Made by a program: the position numbers and the translations under genes
Source: an uncultured Aquimarina sp.
GTDB taxonomy: Bacteria > Bacteroidota > Bacteroidia > Flavobacteriales > Flavobacteriaceae
DNA length: 64,000 nt
Reading direction: 5' to 3'
Assembly: GCA_947501475.1 (NCBI GenBank)
Contig: CANMWA010000013.1
Coordinates: 108,899-172,898 of the forward strand
Shown here: positions 19,695 through 30,413 of the stretch, piece after piece
Layout: each line of letters opens with the position of its first letter
Position numbering within the stretch: the stretch's first letter is position 1
Notes under the pieces: model-generated
The model's input: the letters and a program-made list of their open reading frames with translations, nothing else
Told to the model about the DNA's origin: nothing
Databases searched by the model: none

Positions 19695-21164
19695 ATGAGA
19701 ACATCTGTACTACTTTTATTACTTTTCACAATTACTTTTTCTATACATGCCCAGGATGAAGTTGAAAAAGTAAAATCTACTGTTTCTAAAAGTAAAATAG
19801 AAGGGCATATTTATTTTTTAGCTTCAGATGAACTAAAAGGTAGGCAAACAGGGTCTCCCGAAAATAAAATTGCTGCACAATATTTAGCAAACATGTTACG
19901 AAGCTATGGTGTGAAACCAATTCCTGGTAGCAAAAGTTATTTACAAACCGTTGAGCTTAAAAAAACATCCGGAGCTACAAAATCTATTTTCAAAACAGAA
20001 AATATCGAACTTAAAAAAATTGCTACAATTAACAAGATAAATGCTAATTACAAAGGAAAAGCTGTTTTTATAAATTATGGTTTAAAAGAAGATTATAAAA
20101 ATCTAAGTGTAAAAGGGAAGTATGTTATTTCGTATATCGGAACCAAAGACAACAAAGATATCCGCAATGCTTTTTCTTTGGCAAAACAGAAGTCAAAATT
20201 TGCCAGAGATAAAGGAGCTATTGGTGTTATAGAAATTAGTAATATCGACGATAATTTATGGGCACAAATAGACCATTATTTTAATGGAGATGAAATGGAG
20301 ATTATGGGTCAAAATAAAAGTTCTGATGATCTCCCGTATGTCATAGTTAATGACCCAACTGAAGAAGTCAGTAAAGCTTTTACTACCAAAAAAGAAACTG
20401 ATATTGAAATCAATATAGAAGGTATAAAACAAAGTAATGTCTATTCTCAAAACGTAGTAGGTATTGTAGAAGGCAGTGATCCAAAACTAAAAAACGAGTA
20501 TATTATATACTCTGCTCATTATGATCATGTGGGAATCGGTAAAGCTGTAGAAAATGACTCTATATATAACGGAGCCAGAGATAATGCAGTAGGAACAGTA
20601 ACCGTGCTTTCTGCCGCAGAAAATATAGCAAAATACCCTACCAAAAGATCAGCATTATTTATCATGTTTACAGGAGAAGAAAAAGGCCTCCTAGGAAGCA
20701 AATGGTATGTAGAACACCCAGTACTTCCCTTAAAACAAATGATATATTGTTTTAATAGTGATAATGGTGGCTACAATGATACATCATTAGCAACTATTAT
20801 TGGATTGAATAGAACAACCGCAAAAGACGATATTATAAATGCAGCAACAAAATTCGGGCTCAAGGCGATAGATGATCCTGCTCCCGAGCAAGGGTTGTTT
20901 GACAGATCTGATAATGTAAACTTTGCTGCAAAGGGTATTCCTGCTCCGACTTTTAGTATGGGATTCACAGCATTTGATGAAGAAATCACTAAGTATTATC
21001 ATCAAGTTACCGATAATCCAGACTCTGTAGATTATGACTATTTATTTAAGTTCTTTCAGTCGTATGTCTTAGCATGTAGAAATATTGCAAATAATCCCAA
21101 AACTCCTTTCTGGGTAGAAGGCGATAAGTATTATGATGCTGGCAAAAAGTTATATCAAAAGTAA
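19695..21164 (+). CDS. M28 family zinc peptidase, secreted
   Basis: Signal peptide; 'YSAHYDHVGIG', 'GARDNAVGTVTVLSAAE', 'FTGEEKGLLGSKWYVEHP', 'HQVTDNPDSVDY'. Confidence 0.9.
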   Translation: MRTSVLLLLLFTITFSIHAQDEVEKVKSTVSKSKIEGHIYFLASDELKGRQTGSPENKIAAQYLANMLRSYGVKPIPGSKSYLQTVELKKTSGATKSIFKTENIELKKIATINKINANYKGKAVFINYGLKEDYKNLSVKGKYVISYIGTKDNKDIRNAFSLAKQKSKFARDKGAIGVIEISNIDDNLWAQIDHYFNGDEMEIMGQNKSSDDLPYVIVNDPTEEVSKAFTTKKETDIEINIEGIKQSNVYSQNVVGIVEGSDPKLKNEYIIYSAHYDHVGIGKAVENDSIYNGARDNAVGTVTVLSAAENIAKYPTKRSALFIMFTGEEKGLLGSKWYVEHPVLPLKQMIYCFNSDNGGYNDTSLATIIGLNRTTAKDDIINAATKFGLKAIDDPAPEQGLFDRSDNVNFAAKGIPAPTFSMGFTAFDEEITKYYHQVTDNPDSVDYDYLFKFFQSYVLACRNIANNPKTPFWVEGDKYYDAGKKLYQK

Positions 21165-21484
21165 GATAATGACATTGGTGTTCTATTATTAGCACAATTT
21201 AGTAGTAAAGTCTATCAATTACAAAAAGTAAAAAATAACCATAAAAAGCTTACGCTTTAATAGTTATTTCACATTAAACAATGAACTAAAAGCAAAAATT
21301 TAAGAAAACCTTCTTCTTTTTTAACAAAACAATATCATAAAGGCAATGTTTAACCGTTAATTTTATAATACCCTTAGATTTATAATTGTTAAAACGTTAT
21401 TACAAATACATATGACAATAAACGTAAACCCAAAATAATTGCATAGTATGTAGTACATGGTATGTAATCATTAAAACCCTAATA

Positions 21485-21847
21485 ATGATGAAAAATTACA
21501 TACTTCCCCTGATGGTTTTTTCTTTTTACTTATTATATCCAAATATAACGACTACTAATTGTGTATATAATATACCCAACACAATTGAAGATCAAAACCC
21601 TCGTGATCGTCAACTCTCTCCAGAAGAAGTTAAGCAAAGAGGAATTGATCTTATGGTAAATCAAGTTGTTGTAAATATAGATGAATTAGATTTACGTAAA
21701 ATGGCAAGGTCTGCTATTTTTGAAACTTCGTACGGTTTCAGATGGAAGATGGTGAACTTACATACAGGTCAAAAAATTATTATCAAAGTAAATAAAGATT
21801 TCAAGGTCTTATCTGTTAGAGATAATCGTAATACAAAGATTATGTAA
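21485..21847 (+). CDS. hypothetical secreted protein
   Basis: Signal peptide-like N-terminus, 120 aa, no family recognised. Confidence 0.5.
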   Translation: MMKNYILPLMVFSFYLLYPNITTTNCVYNIPNTIEDQNPRDRQLSPEEVKQRGIDLMVNQVVVNIDELDLRKMARSAIFETSYGFRWKMVNLHTGQKIIIKVNKDFKVLSVRDNRNTKIM

Positions 21848-22059
21848 CTATAAGGTATTTCAATTTCTACTGTAATTTCTTGATTTCGGGCACCAAAATC
21901 AGGAAGATGAGATATGATTTTTTAGAGTAAGTTCTATCAATATATCTTTGATTTGTTTTAAACGCTCTAAAACTAACGGTTTTTAACTTAACACGCCTTT
22001 AAGACTTTAGCATTCTCATTTTATTTACTTTAGACTTTTATAAGTCAATCAGTCAAAAA

Positions 22060-22833
22060 GTGTTACGATTATTTTTCTTTCTAACTATAATCTTAGTAAA
22101 CGTATTAGGGTTTTCACAAGATAATTTTTCTATTACATATGTAGGCAACATGGGTGTATATATATCCAATGATCAATCATCGATCTTAATTGATGGGCTA
22201 CATACCAAATACGGAGATGATTACCTTTTCCCGAATAAAGAATTAGTCGACAGGATTAATTCAGAATTAAAACCAAATGCAATTTTATTTACTCATCATC
22301 ACGGAGATCATTTTAGTGCCCAACTTTCATCAGATTATCTAACTTATAATAAAAAGAATGTCTTATTTGGGCCAAGTCAGGTGACAAAAAAAATAAATGG
22401 ATTTGAGGGTAGAAAATATACCATAACAACAAAAAATTATAGTAAACAAACCACAAATCTTGGAAAAATAACAATTACTGGTCTCAAAATAAATCACGCT
22501 GGCAAAAGGCATATAACTGTAGAAAATGTAGGGTACATTATTACCATAGGAGATAAAAAAGTACTGCATGTCGGTGATACCAATTGGTTAGAAGAAATAA
22601 AGCTATTTGACCAATTAAAACTTATTGATGAATCTATAGATATTGCATTTTTGCCCTATTGGATGCTTTTACAAAATGACGCCCCTCTTTTAATTAAAAA
22701 ATACATTACCCAAAAACAAATAATTGCCACTCATATCTCCCCAAGAATAAAAAAACAAGAACTATTAGAATTGAAAGAAAGGTATCCAAAAATACATTTC
22801 CTCACTATTTTAGAGCAACAAATACAATTATGA
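22060..22833 (+). CDS. MBL-fold metallo-hydrolase
   Basis: GTG start; 'LFTHHHGDHFSAQLS', 'VLHVGDTNWLEE'. Confidence 0.85.
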   Translation: MLRLFFFLTIILVNVLGFSQDNFSITYVGNMGVYISNDQSSILIDGLHTKYGDDYLFPNKELVDRINSELKPNAILFTHHHGDHFSAQLSSDYLTYNKKNVLFGPSQVTKKINGFEGRKYTITTKNYSKQTTNLGKITITGLKINHAGKRHITVENVGYIITIGDKKVLHVGDTNWLEEIKLFDQLKLIDESIDIAFLPYWMLLQNDAPLLIKKYITQKQIIATHISPRIKKQELLELKERYPKIHFLTILEQQIQL

Positions 22834-22853
22834 TTAACTCACATCCAAAAAAA

Positions 22854-25800
22854 ATGAAAAAAACACTATTTCTACTATCCTTAATCATCTCCTCAACACT
22901 CGTAGCCCAAGAATTTTCTATGGATCTTATTAAAGATCTTACGCCTAGAAATATTGGCCCAGGAGGAATGAGTGGTCGAGTAACTGCCATAGATGTATTG
23001 ACTTCAAATCCGGATATTATCTATGCTGGTACTGCATCTGGTGGGTTATGGCAATCTACATCTGGTGGTATCAAGTGGAAACCCATTTTTAATAAAGAAG
23101 CCACGGCATCCATTGGAGCTGTTGCTATACAGCAATCTAATCCTTCTGTGATATGGGTAGGTACAGGAGAAGGAAACCCAAGAAATAGTCTAAATGGCGG
23201 ATATGGTATATATAAATCGCTTGATGGAGGTAAAAACTGGAAACTCATGGGACTTGAGAAAACACGACATATACATCGTATTATTATAGACCCAACAAAC
23301 CCTAATATCGTTTATGCTGCCGCAATTGGTTCGCCTTGGGGAGTGCACCCTGAAAGAGGTGTTTTTAAAACTACAGACGGAGGTAGTACTTGGAAAAAAA
23401 TATTATTTGCAAATAATAAAACAGGTGCAGCAGAGCTAATTATGGACCCCTCTAATCCAAACAAATTAATTGCTGCTTTGTGGGAACATAAAAGAGACCC
23501 TTGGTTTTTTAAATCGGGTGGTGAAGGTTCTGGTTTACATATTACCCATGATGGAGGTAAAACATGGGAAAAACGTACCGATATAGATGGTCTTCCAAAA
23601 GGAAATTTAGGACGAATTGGATTGGCCATAGCCGCTAATAAACCAAACATTATTTATGCTTTGATCGAAGCTAAAAAAAATGCTCTCTACAAATCAACCG
23701 ATGGAGGTTTTAAGTGGAAAAAAATAAATGACAAAAAAAATATTGGTAATCGGCCTTTCTATTACTCTGATATATTTGTTGATCCTCAAAATGAAAATAG
23801 AGTATACTCTGTATTTACTTATGTAAATGTTTCTGAAGATGGAGGGAAGAATTTTTCACAACTCATGCCTGCCTATGGAGTAAACAATGGGGTACACCCT
23901 GATCATCATGCCTGGTGGATTCACCCCAATGATGGTAGCTTTATGATCGATGGAAACGATGGCGGATTAAACATAACACGAGATGGCGGAAAAACATGGC
24001 GTTTTATTGGCAATCTACCAGTAGCTCAATTTTATCATATTAATGTAGATAACGAATTTCCGTATAATGTATATGGAGGCATGCAAGATAATGGAAGCTG
24101 GAGAGGCCCAGCTTATGTATGGAAAGCACAAGGAATCAGAAACTCATATTGGCAAGAAATCTCTTTTGGTGATGGGTTTGATGTTGTACCCGATCGAGAT
24201 GATTCTCGTTATGGGTGGACAATGAGTCAACAGGGATTTGTAAGTCGATATGATTGGATGACAGGAAATAATTATATAGTACGCCCTACACATCCAGATC
24301 CTAAAGTTAAATTACGTTTTAATTGGAATGCTGCAATAAATATTGATCCTTTTGACAATAATACAATCTATTTTGGTAGTCAGTTTATTCATAAAAGTAA
24401 TGATAAAGGACTTACATGGGAAATTATTTCTACCGATGTAACGACTAATAATCCCGAAAAATTAAAACAGGCAGAAAGTGGTGGATTAACTATGGATGCA
24501 ACGGGTGCAGAAAATCACTGTACTGTACTAGTAATAGAACCCTCTCCTCTAGAACAAAATATGTTATGGATAGGTACAGATGATGGCCGTGTACACGTTA
24601 CTCAAAATGGAGGTTCAAGTTGGACAGATGTCTCTAAAAACATAAAAGGATTGCCAACAGGTAGTTGGATTGTGCAAATCAAAGCTTCTAACAAAAAGAA
24701 AGGCGAAGCCCTCTTGGTTGCTAATGATTACAGAAGATTTAATTATACCCCCTATGCATATAGAACAATGGATTATGGTAAAACATGGGTGCGAATTGTC
24801 GATCAAGGTGATGTAAAAAGTTATACATTAAGTATTGTTGAAGATCCTATTGAAAAAAACCTTCTGTTCTTAGGTACCGATGATGGATTATATATTTCTT
24901 TGAATGCAGGGAATAGCTGGACAAAATGGACCAAAGGGTTTCCAACAGTCTCTGTTAAGGATTTAGTCATTCAACCTAGAGAACACGATTTAGTAATAGG
25001 TACTTTTGGTAGGGCTGCGTGGGTATTAGATGATATACGGCCACTTAGAGCATTAGCCAAAAATAGTACTATTCTAAATCAAAAACTACAGCTTTTTGAT
25101 CCTCCAACAGCATATCAAGCAGCATATCAACAACCAACAGGTAGTCGTTTTGGTGGAGATGCATTATACAATGGCGAAAATCGAGATTATGGAGCTATTA
25201 TTTCTTACTATATAAAGGCAGAAGAAAAGAAAAAAGAAGAACCTAGCAAAGAAGAGGAAAAAGACAAAGATGAAGTTGAAGAGGAAAAAGATGAAGCCAA
25301 AATAAAATGGGACTCTATTCGCCTCAAAGTTTATGATGGAGATCGTTTAATAAGAACTTTAAAACAAAAAACTCCTGATTCTACTGGGTTTCATAAAATC
25401 ATATGGAATATGGATGAAAAGGGAGTGGATCGACCTTCTCGAAAAATTGAAAAACAGAAAAAAGAGCCTAGCGGTGTGAGTGTAAAACCAGGCACATATA
25501 AACTAGTGATGGAGTATGGTGATCAAAAATCAGAAACAATGATTGATGTACAATCTGATCCAAGGCTAAAAGTTTCACAGAAAAATATAGACGAAATCTA
25601 TACAGCATCTAAAGGAATGGAAAAAATGAGACAAACTGCTGCCGATGCTGTAAAACAATTAGTCGAAAGCAAAGAGGTGGTTTCAAAATATCAAAAAGAA
25701 TTTCAAAAAGAAGATAAAAAGAAATACAAAGAGCAAATTAAATTATCTAAGGATATCACCAAAAAAATTGATAGCGTTATTGCATTCTATATCGGTAAAG

Positions 25801-26063
25801 AAGATAAACGGCAAGGGATCACTCGTAATCCAGAAGTTAATGTTATGCAACGCTTAGGAACTGCCGGATGGTATACTGGTAGTCGACAAAATGGATTAAC
25901 CACAACTGAAAAAAAATTAATCAAACAGGCAAAAGATGCGCTACAAGAAGCTCTTAAGAAAACTAATGATTTTTTTGATAGTAGTTGGAAACCATATCGA
26001 GAAGCCGTAGAAAAAATAGAGTTATCTCCTTTTAAAGAAACAAAGAATTTTATTTTAGAATAA
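22854..26063 (+). CDS. large secreted BNR/sortilin-type beta-propeller protein (VPS10-like glycosyl hydrolase family annotation)
   Basis: Repeated 'STDGGxxWKK', 'TRDGGKTW', 'TQNGGSSWTDVS'; signal peptide at MKKTLFLLSLIISSTLVAQ. Confidence 0.9.
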   Translation: MKKTLFLLSLIISSTLVAQEFSMDLIKDLTPRNIGPGGMSGRVTAIDVLTSNPDIIYAGTASGGLWQSTSGGIKWKPIFNKEATASIGAVAIQQSNPSVIWVGTGEGNPRNSLNGGYGIYKSLDGGKNWKLMGLEKTRHIHRIIIDPTNPNIVYAAAIGSPWGVHPERGVFKTTDGGSTWKKILFANNKTGAAELIMDPSNPNKLIAALWEHKRDPWFFKSGGEGSGLHITHDGGKTWEKRTDIDGLPKGNLGRIGLAIAANKPNIIYALIEAKKNALYKSTDGGFKWKKINDKKNIGNRPFYYSDIFVDPQNENRVYSVFTYVNVSEDGGKNFSQLMPAYGVNNGVHPDHHAWWIHPNDGSFMIDGNDGGLNITRDGGKTWRFIGNLPVAQFYHINVDNEFPYNVYGGMQDNGSWRGPAYVWKAQGIRNSYWQEISFGDGFDVVPDRDDSRYGWTMSQQGFVSRYDWMTGNNYIVRPTHPDPKVKLRFNWNAAINIDPFDNNTIYFGSQFIHKSNDKGLTWEIISTDVTTNNPEKLKQAESGGLTMDATGAENHCTVLVIEPSPLEQNMLWIGTDDGRVHVTQNGGSSWTDVSKNIKGLPTGSWIVQIKASNKKKGEALLVANDYRRFNYTPYAYRTMDYGKTWVRIVDQGDVKSYTLSIVEDPIEKNLLFLGTDDGLYISLNAGNSWTKWTKGFPTVSVKDLVIQPREHDLVIGTFGRAAWVLDDIRPLRALAKNSTILNQKLQLFDPPTAYQAAYQQPTGSRFGGDALYNGENRDYGAIISYYIKAEEKKKEEPSKEEEKDKDEVEEEKDEAKIKWDSIRLKVYDGDRLIRTLKQKTPDSTGFHKIIWNMDEKGVDRPSRKIEKQKKEPSGVSVKPGTYKLVMEYGDQKSETMIDVQSDPRLKVSQKNIDEIYTASKGMEKMRQTAADAVKQLVESKEVVSKYQKEFQKEDKKKYKEQIKLSKDITKKIDSVIAFYIGKEDKRQGITRNPEVNVMQRLGTAGWYTGSRQNGLTTTEKKLIKQAKDALQEALKKTNDFFDSSWKPYREAVEKIELSPFKETKNFILE

Positions 26064-26082
26064 TTAATCCACAAATATATCT

Positions 26083-28032
26083 ATGAAAAAACTAGCAATA
26101 TTTAGTTTAAATATGCTTCTTTTGTACTCGTGTAAACAGGAAAAAAAAGAAGATACAACCCAAGTTGTAAAAATAGAACAGTATTCTATTGAACAGTTTA
26201 TGGATAATGAGAATGCGTTTTCAAATGGCTTTTCTCCAGACAAATCTACTGTTTTAATGACAAGTAATAGATCAGGGATCTATAATATGTATACAACCAA
26301 ATCGAATGGTGGAGAGTTTATTCCTGTTACAGCATCAGACAGTTCATCTGTATATGGAATATCATATTTCCCTAAAGATGATCGAATTCTTTTTAGAATG
26401 GATGGTAATGGTGACGAAATTTTTAAAATCTTTGTCAAAGACAGCTCTGGTATTAAGCGTCTAACGCCCGAAAAAAATGTAAGAGCATTGTTTAGAGGTT
26501 GGGCAAAAGATGGTAAAAGTTTCTTTTATGGTAGTAACGAGCGTGATCCAAAGTTTATGGATCATTATGAAATGAACATCGATGACTTTTCTTCTAAAGT
26601 CATCTACGAAAACAAAGACGGAATGCAGTATGGAGGCATGTCAGAAGATAGACAATATATAGCACTCAGTAAATCTATCAATACAAATGATAATGACCTT
26701 TATTTATTAAATACTAAAACCAATGAGAAAATAAAAATCAATGAGAATATCAGTGGTAACTCTCCAGAAGATTTCTCTCCAGACGGTAAATCATTTTATT
26801 ACACAACAGATGACAATGCAGAGTTTAGTTATTTAATGAAATATAATCTTGAAGATGGAACTAAAGAAAAAGTCATTGAAAAAGATTGGGATATTTCAGC
26901 ATTTTACTTTACCAGAAATGGAAAATATCAGGTAATGTTTACCAATGAAGATGCAAAAACAGTAATGGAAATTAAAAATGTTGCAATTGGCAATACAATT
27001 GATTTCCCATCAATAGAAGGTCAGCAAATCAATAGTGCAAGTTTTTCAAGAGATGAATCTATGGCCCTACTGCGCGTAGGCGGTTCAAATACTCCTACCA
27101 ATTCATATTCATATAACCTAGAGACCAAAGAATATAATAAACTAACCGATGTACTAAGTAAAGATATCAACCCAGACCATCTAGTAACTTCAGAAGTAGT
27201 TCGTTTTACATCTTTTGATGGTTTAGAGGTTCCGGCAATATACTATACCCCAAAACAAGCGTCTATAGAAAATAAAGTCCCTGCTTTGGTATGGGTACAT
27301 GGTGGTCCAGGCGGACAATCTAGACAAGGATTTAATTCTATATTACAATATTTAGTAAATCATGGATATGCTGTATTGGCTGTAAATAATAGAGGAAGTA
27401 GTGGTTATGGAAAAACATTCTATAAAATGGATGATCAAAATCACGGAGACAAAGACCTTAAAGATTGTGTTGCAGGAAAGGATTGGTTGGCAAAACAAGA
27501 AATTATAGATGCCGATAAAATAGGAATCATAGGCGGATCTTATGGTGGATATATGACTATGGCTGCACTAACCTATACACCAGAAGAGTTTAAAGTTGGT
27601 GTTAATATTTTTGGAGTAACCAATTGGTTAAGAACTTTAAAGAGTATTCCACCATGGTGGGAATCTTTTAAAGAAGCTTTATATACAGAAATGGGTAATC
27701 CTAATACTGCTGATTCTGTTCGTCTAAGAAAAATTTCTCCTCTTTTTCACACAGAAAAGGTTACAAAACCACTTATCGTTCTTCAAGGAGCCAAAGATCC
27801 AAGAGTTCTAAAAGTAGAATCAGATGAAATTGTTGAAGGAGTCAAAAAAAATGGAGTTCCTGTAGAATATGTTTTATTTGAAGATGAAGGTCATGGTTTT
27901 GTAAAAAAAGAAAATCAAATTGAAGCGTATGGTAGAATACTAAAGTTTTTAGATAAATACCTCAAAGGTCAAGATAGTGAAGTAATTAATGACGGTAAAA
28001 CCGAATCTACACCAGTCAAACCAGAATCCTAA
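26083..28032 (+). CDS. S9 family prolyl oligopeptidase-like peptidase
   Basis: 'VWVHGGPGGQSRQGF', 'GIIGGSYGGYMTMAAL', 'LIVLQGAKDPRV', 'EGHGFVKKEN'; lipobox 'LLLYSCKQ'. Confidence 0.9.
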   Translation: MKKLAIFSLNMLLLYSCKQEKKEDTTQVVKIEQYSIEQFMDNENAFSNGFSPDKSTVLMTSNRSGIYNMYTTKSNGGEFIPVTASDSSSVYGISYFPKDDRILFRMDGNGDEIFKIFVKDSSGIKRLTPEKNVRALFRGWAKDGKSFFYGSNERDPKFMDHYEMNIDDFSSKVIYENKDGMQYGGMSEDRQYIALSKSINTNDNDLYLLNTKTNEKIKINENISGNSPEDFSPDGKSFYYTTDDNAEFSYLMKYNLEDGTKEKVIEKDWDISAFYFTRNGKYQVMFTNEDAKTVMEIKNVAIGNTIDFPSIEGQQINSASFSRDESMALLRVGGSNTPTNSYSYNLETKEYNKLTDVLSKDINPDHLVTSEVVRFTSFDGLEVPAIYYTPKQASIENKVPALVWVHGGPGGQSRQGFNSILQYLVNHGYAVLAVNNRGSSGYGKTFYKMDDQNHGDKDLKDCVAGKDWLAKQEIIDADKIGIIGGSYGGYMTMAALTYTPEEFKVGVNIFGVTNWLRTLKSIPPWWESFKEALYTEMGNPNTADSVRLRKISPLFHTEKVTKPLIVLQGAKDPRVLKVESDEIVEGVKKNGVPVEYVLFEDEGHGFVKKENQIEAYGRILKFLDKYLKGQDSEVINDGKTESTPVKPES

Positions 28033-28058
28033 AAAATTAAGATTAAAAACTAAAAGTG

Positions 28059-28092
28059 ATACGGGTTACATTTGATATGTAACCCGTATTTT
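28059..28092. terminator. bidirectional hairpin terminator between convergent genes
   Basis: ATACGGGTTACAT-TTGAT-ATGTAACCCGTAT followed by TTT. Confidence 0.85.
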
Positions 28093-28099
28093 ATATTGA

Positions 28100-28795
28100 C
28101 TAATTCTTTACATGTCGTTTATTTTGTATCCATCTTTGTCCAACTTTTCTTCCAAAGCCATACATACCACTAAGGACTAAATCAAATGTCCAATGATCAT
28201 TAGATTGTGGCCAAGGATGATCAACAGAAACTTCAATAGGTATAGTTACAACCGGATAAACATCAATACCTACTCTTCGCCATGCAGCAGAAGCTGGTTG
28301 TCTCTCTAAACTCAATGGATTCCTAATAGTTACTTTACTATCTCGCATTAGCCTTGATCGTGTTCCTCCCGCTGCAAAACCAAAAGTTGCTTGTACAGAA
28401 GGACCATTATACTGTACTCTGCAGGTTAATTTTATATTAACTTGCTCGATTCCTGAAATAGGATTTGTTTTACGATACCTAAAAATTGTTTTAGCTCTGG
28501 GACGTTTGGTTTTTAATCGTTTCCTAATATTACGAGGTATACCCGAAGCGGTAACTCCAACTGGACCATTAGGCATGACTACTTTAAGATCACCTTTGGT
28601 AAAGTTGGTCATTGCACTAGAAAGAATATTAAATGTTAAGTTTCCAACCGCTGCACCTGCAGAAACTGCTGCTGGCGGAATCTCACTTATATCATCATCT
28701 TCATAATCGTCATAATATCCATAATCATCATCAAAATATTGACCATTAAAATCATCTGAATAGATATCCTCTCCATTATATATTAACTTACTCAT
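28100..28795 (-). CDS. hypothetical protein with acidic Asp/Tyr-rich N-terminus
   Basis: 'YSDDFNGQYFDDDYGYYDDYEDDDISE' then a basic core; no signal peptide. Confidence 0.6.
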   Translation of the reverse strand: MSKLIYNGEDIYSDDFNGQYFDDDYGYYDDYEDDDISEIPPAAVSAGAAVGNLTFNILSSAMTNFTKGDLKVVMPNGPVGVTASGIPRNIRKRLKTKRPRAKTIFRYRKTNPISGIEQVNIKLTCRVQYNGPSVQATFGFAAGGTRSRLMRDSKVTIRNPLSLERQPASAAWRRVGIDVYPVVTIPIEVSVDHPWPQSNDHWTFDLVLSGMYGFGRKVGQRWIQNKRHVKN

Positions 28796-29052
28796 ATCTC
28801 AATATTATATAATTAAACATCAACTTACACTCAAATTTACTTTCTAAATGTTTAAAAAAACAGAGGTAAACCACCTGTTTAGAAAAGGGGAAATAACTGT
28901 ATTTTTTAAATTAATCTTGATGCGATACAAAATAAGAGAAAGAAAAAATGTATTTAACACATTTTTAACCTGTACCGCATAGCTATAATCCTTTACAAAA
29001 CCAGAAATTTACAAGATGTTATATAAAAACTAATTTTTATTTAAATATCATT

Positions 29053-29739
29053 ATGAATAAAACACTTCTACTTTTATTTTTTTCCTTAATTGTTATAACT
29101 AGTAATGCACAAAATACAGGTGAAAAAGAATTAGGCGCATGGTATATGTATTTTGGAACCAATCAAATAAGTGATAAACTCAGTATACACTCAGAAGCTC
29201 AATTTCGTTTTTACGAAACCGCATCATCCTTTAATCAATTACTACTACGAACGGGATTAAATTACCATATTAATAGCAATGCCATTGCAACACTAGGTTA
29301 TGGGTATATTAGTACTGATGGCACGTTTGAAGATATCCCAGATGAAGAAAACTCAAAAGAACATAGAATATTTGAGCAGTTTATCCTTAAGAACACAGTA
29401 GGTAAATTCAAATTTGAACATCGATATCGTCTTGAACAACGATTTATAAGTACACAGGTAGATGATTTTACAGAACATAGAGCACGTTATCGATTGCAAC
29501 TCACCTACCCTATTAACGAAAAATGGTTTTTGAATGCCTATGACGAGGTTTTTATAAATCTACAAGAACCTATATTTGGGCAAAATCGTTTATATGGCGC
29601 TATTGGCTATAATGTACAAAGCAATTTTAGTGTACAGCTAGGATACCTTAAAAATCATTTTACAGGAATTAATTTTGATCGATTACAGTTAGGTATTATC
29701 TACAATACCGACTTTAGGAAGAAAGAAAATCAACAATGA
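29053..29739 (+). CDS. DUF2490 outer-membrane beta-barrel-like protein
   Basis: 'LGAWYMYFGTNQISDKLSIHSEAQFRFYE...LLLRTGLNYHIN...FEHRYRLEQRF'. Confidence 0.8.
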   Translation: MNKTLLLLFFSLIVITSNAQNTGEKELGAWYMYFGTNQISDKLSIHSEAQFRFYETASSFNQLLLRTGLNYHINSNAIATLGYGYISTDGTFEDIPDEENSKEHRIFEQFILKNTVGKFKFEHRYRLEQRFISTQVDDFTEHRARYRLQLTYPINEKWFLNAYDEVFINLQEPIFGQNRLYGAIGYNVQSNFSVQLGYLKNHFTGINFDRLQLGIIYNTDFRKKENQQ

Positions 29740-30308
29740 TAGTTTCTAAAGAGAATAATCCTGCCTTACTACTTATTGATATTCAAAAGGGGTTTGAAAA
29801 TATAGAATACTGGGGTAGCGAACGTAATAATTTGAATGCAGAAGTAAATATAGAGGTACTCTTAAAATTCTGGAGGGCTAATCATTTACCCGTGTTTCAT
29901 ATCAAACATTGCTCAACAAACCCAGCGTCTCCATTATCCAAAAACGATCCTGGTAATCAATTCAAAGATTTTATTATTCCGAAAGAAACAGAGACCATAA
30001 TCGAAAAAGAAGTAAATAGTGCTTTTATCGGTACAAACCTCAAGGAACAGCTAGAACATAACAATATAGATACTTTGGTAATTGTAGGTTTAACCACAGA
30101 CCATTGCGTATCAACAACAACAAGAATGGCAGGCAACTTTGGTTATACAACTTTTTTAATTGAAGATGCTGTTGCTACTTTTAATAAAACTGGAGCTAAC
30201 GGACAAAACTATAGTGCACAACTCATTCATGATACTGCAATTGCAAGTCTGAAAGATGAATTTGCTACAATTTTATCGACAGAATCAATACTAGAAGCTT
30301 TGAAATAA
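29736..30308 (+). CDS. isochorismatase-family cysteine hydrolase
   Basis: 'ALLLIDIQKGF', 'VIVGLTTDHCVSTTTRMAGNFGYTTFLIEDAVATF'; overlaps previous stop. Confidence 0.9.
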   Translation: MIVSKENNPALLLIDIQKGFENIEYWGSERNNLNAEVNIEVLLKFWRANHLPVFHIKHCSTNPASPLSKNDPGNQFKDFIIPKETETIIEKEVNSAFIGTNLKEQLEHNNIDTLVIVGLTTDHCVSTTTRMAGNFGYTTFLIEDAVATFNKTGANGQNYSAQLIHDTAIASLKDEFATILSTESILEALK

Positions 30309-30413
30309 TCAATCTTTTTAAACATATTGATACGATAACTTTGAATTGAAAAATTTATCTTTAAAGCAAATATTCTTATTGAAAACCGACTCTTAAAAAT
30401 AAACAATTCTATA

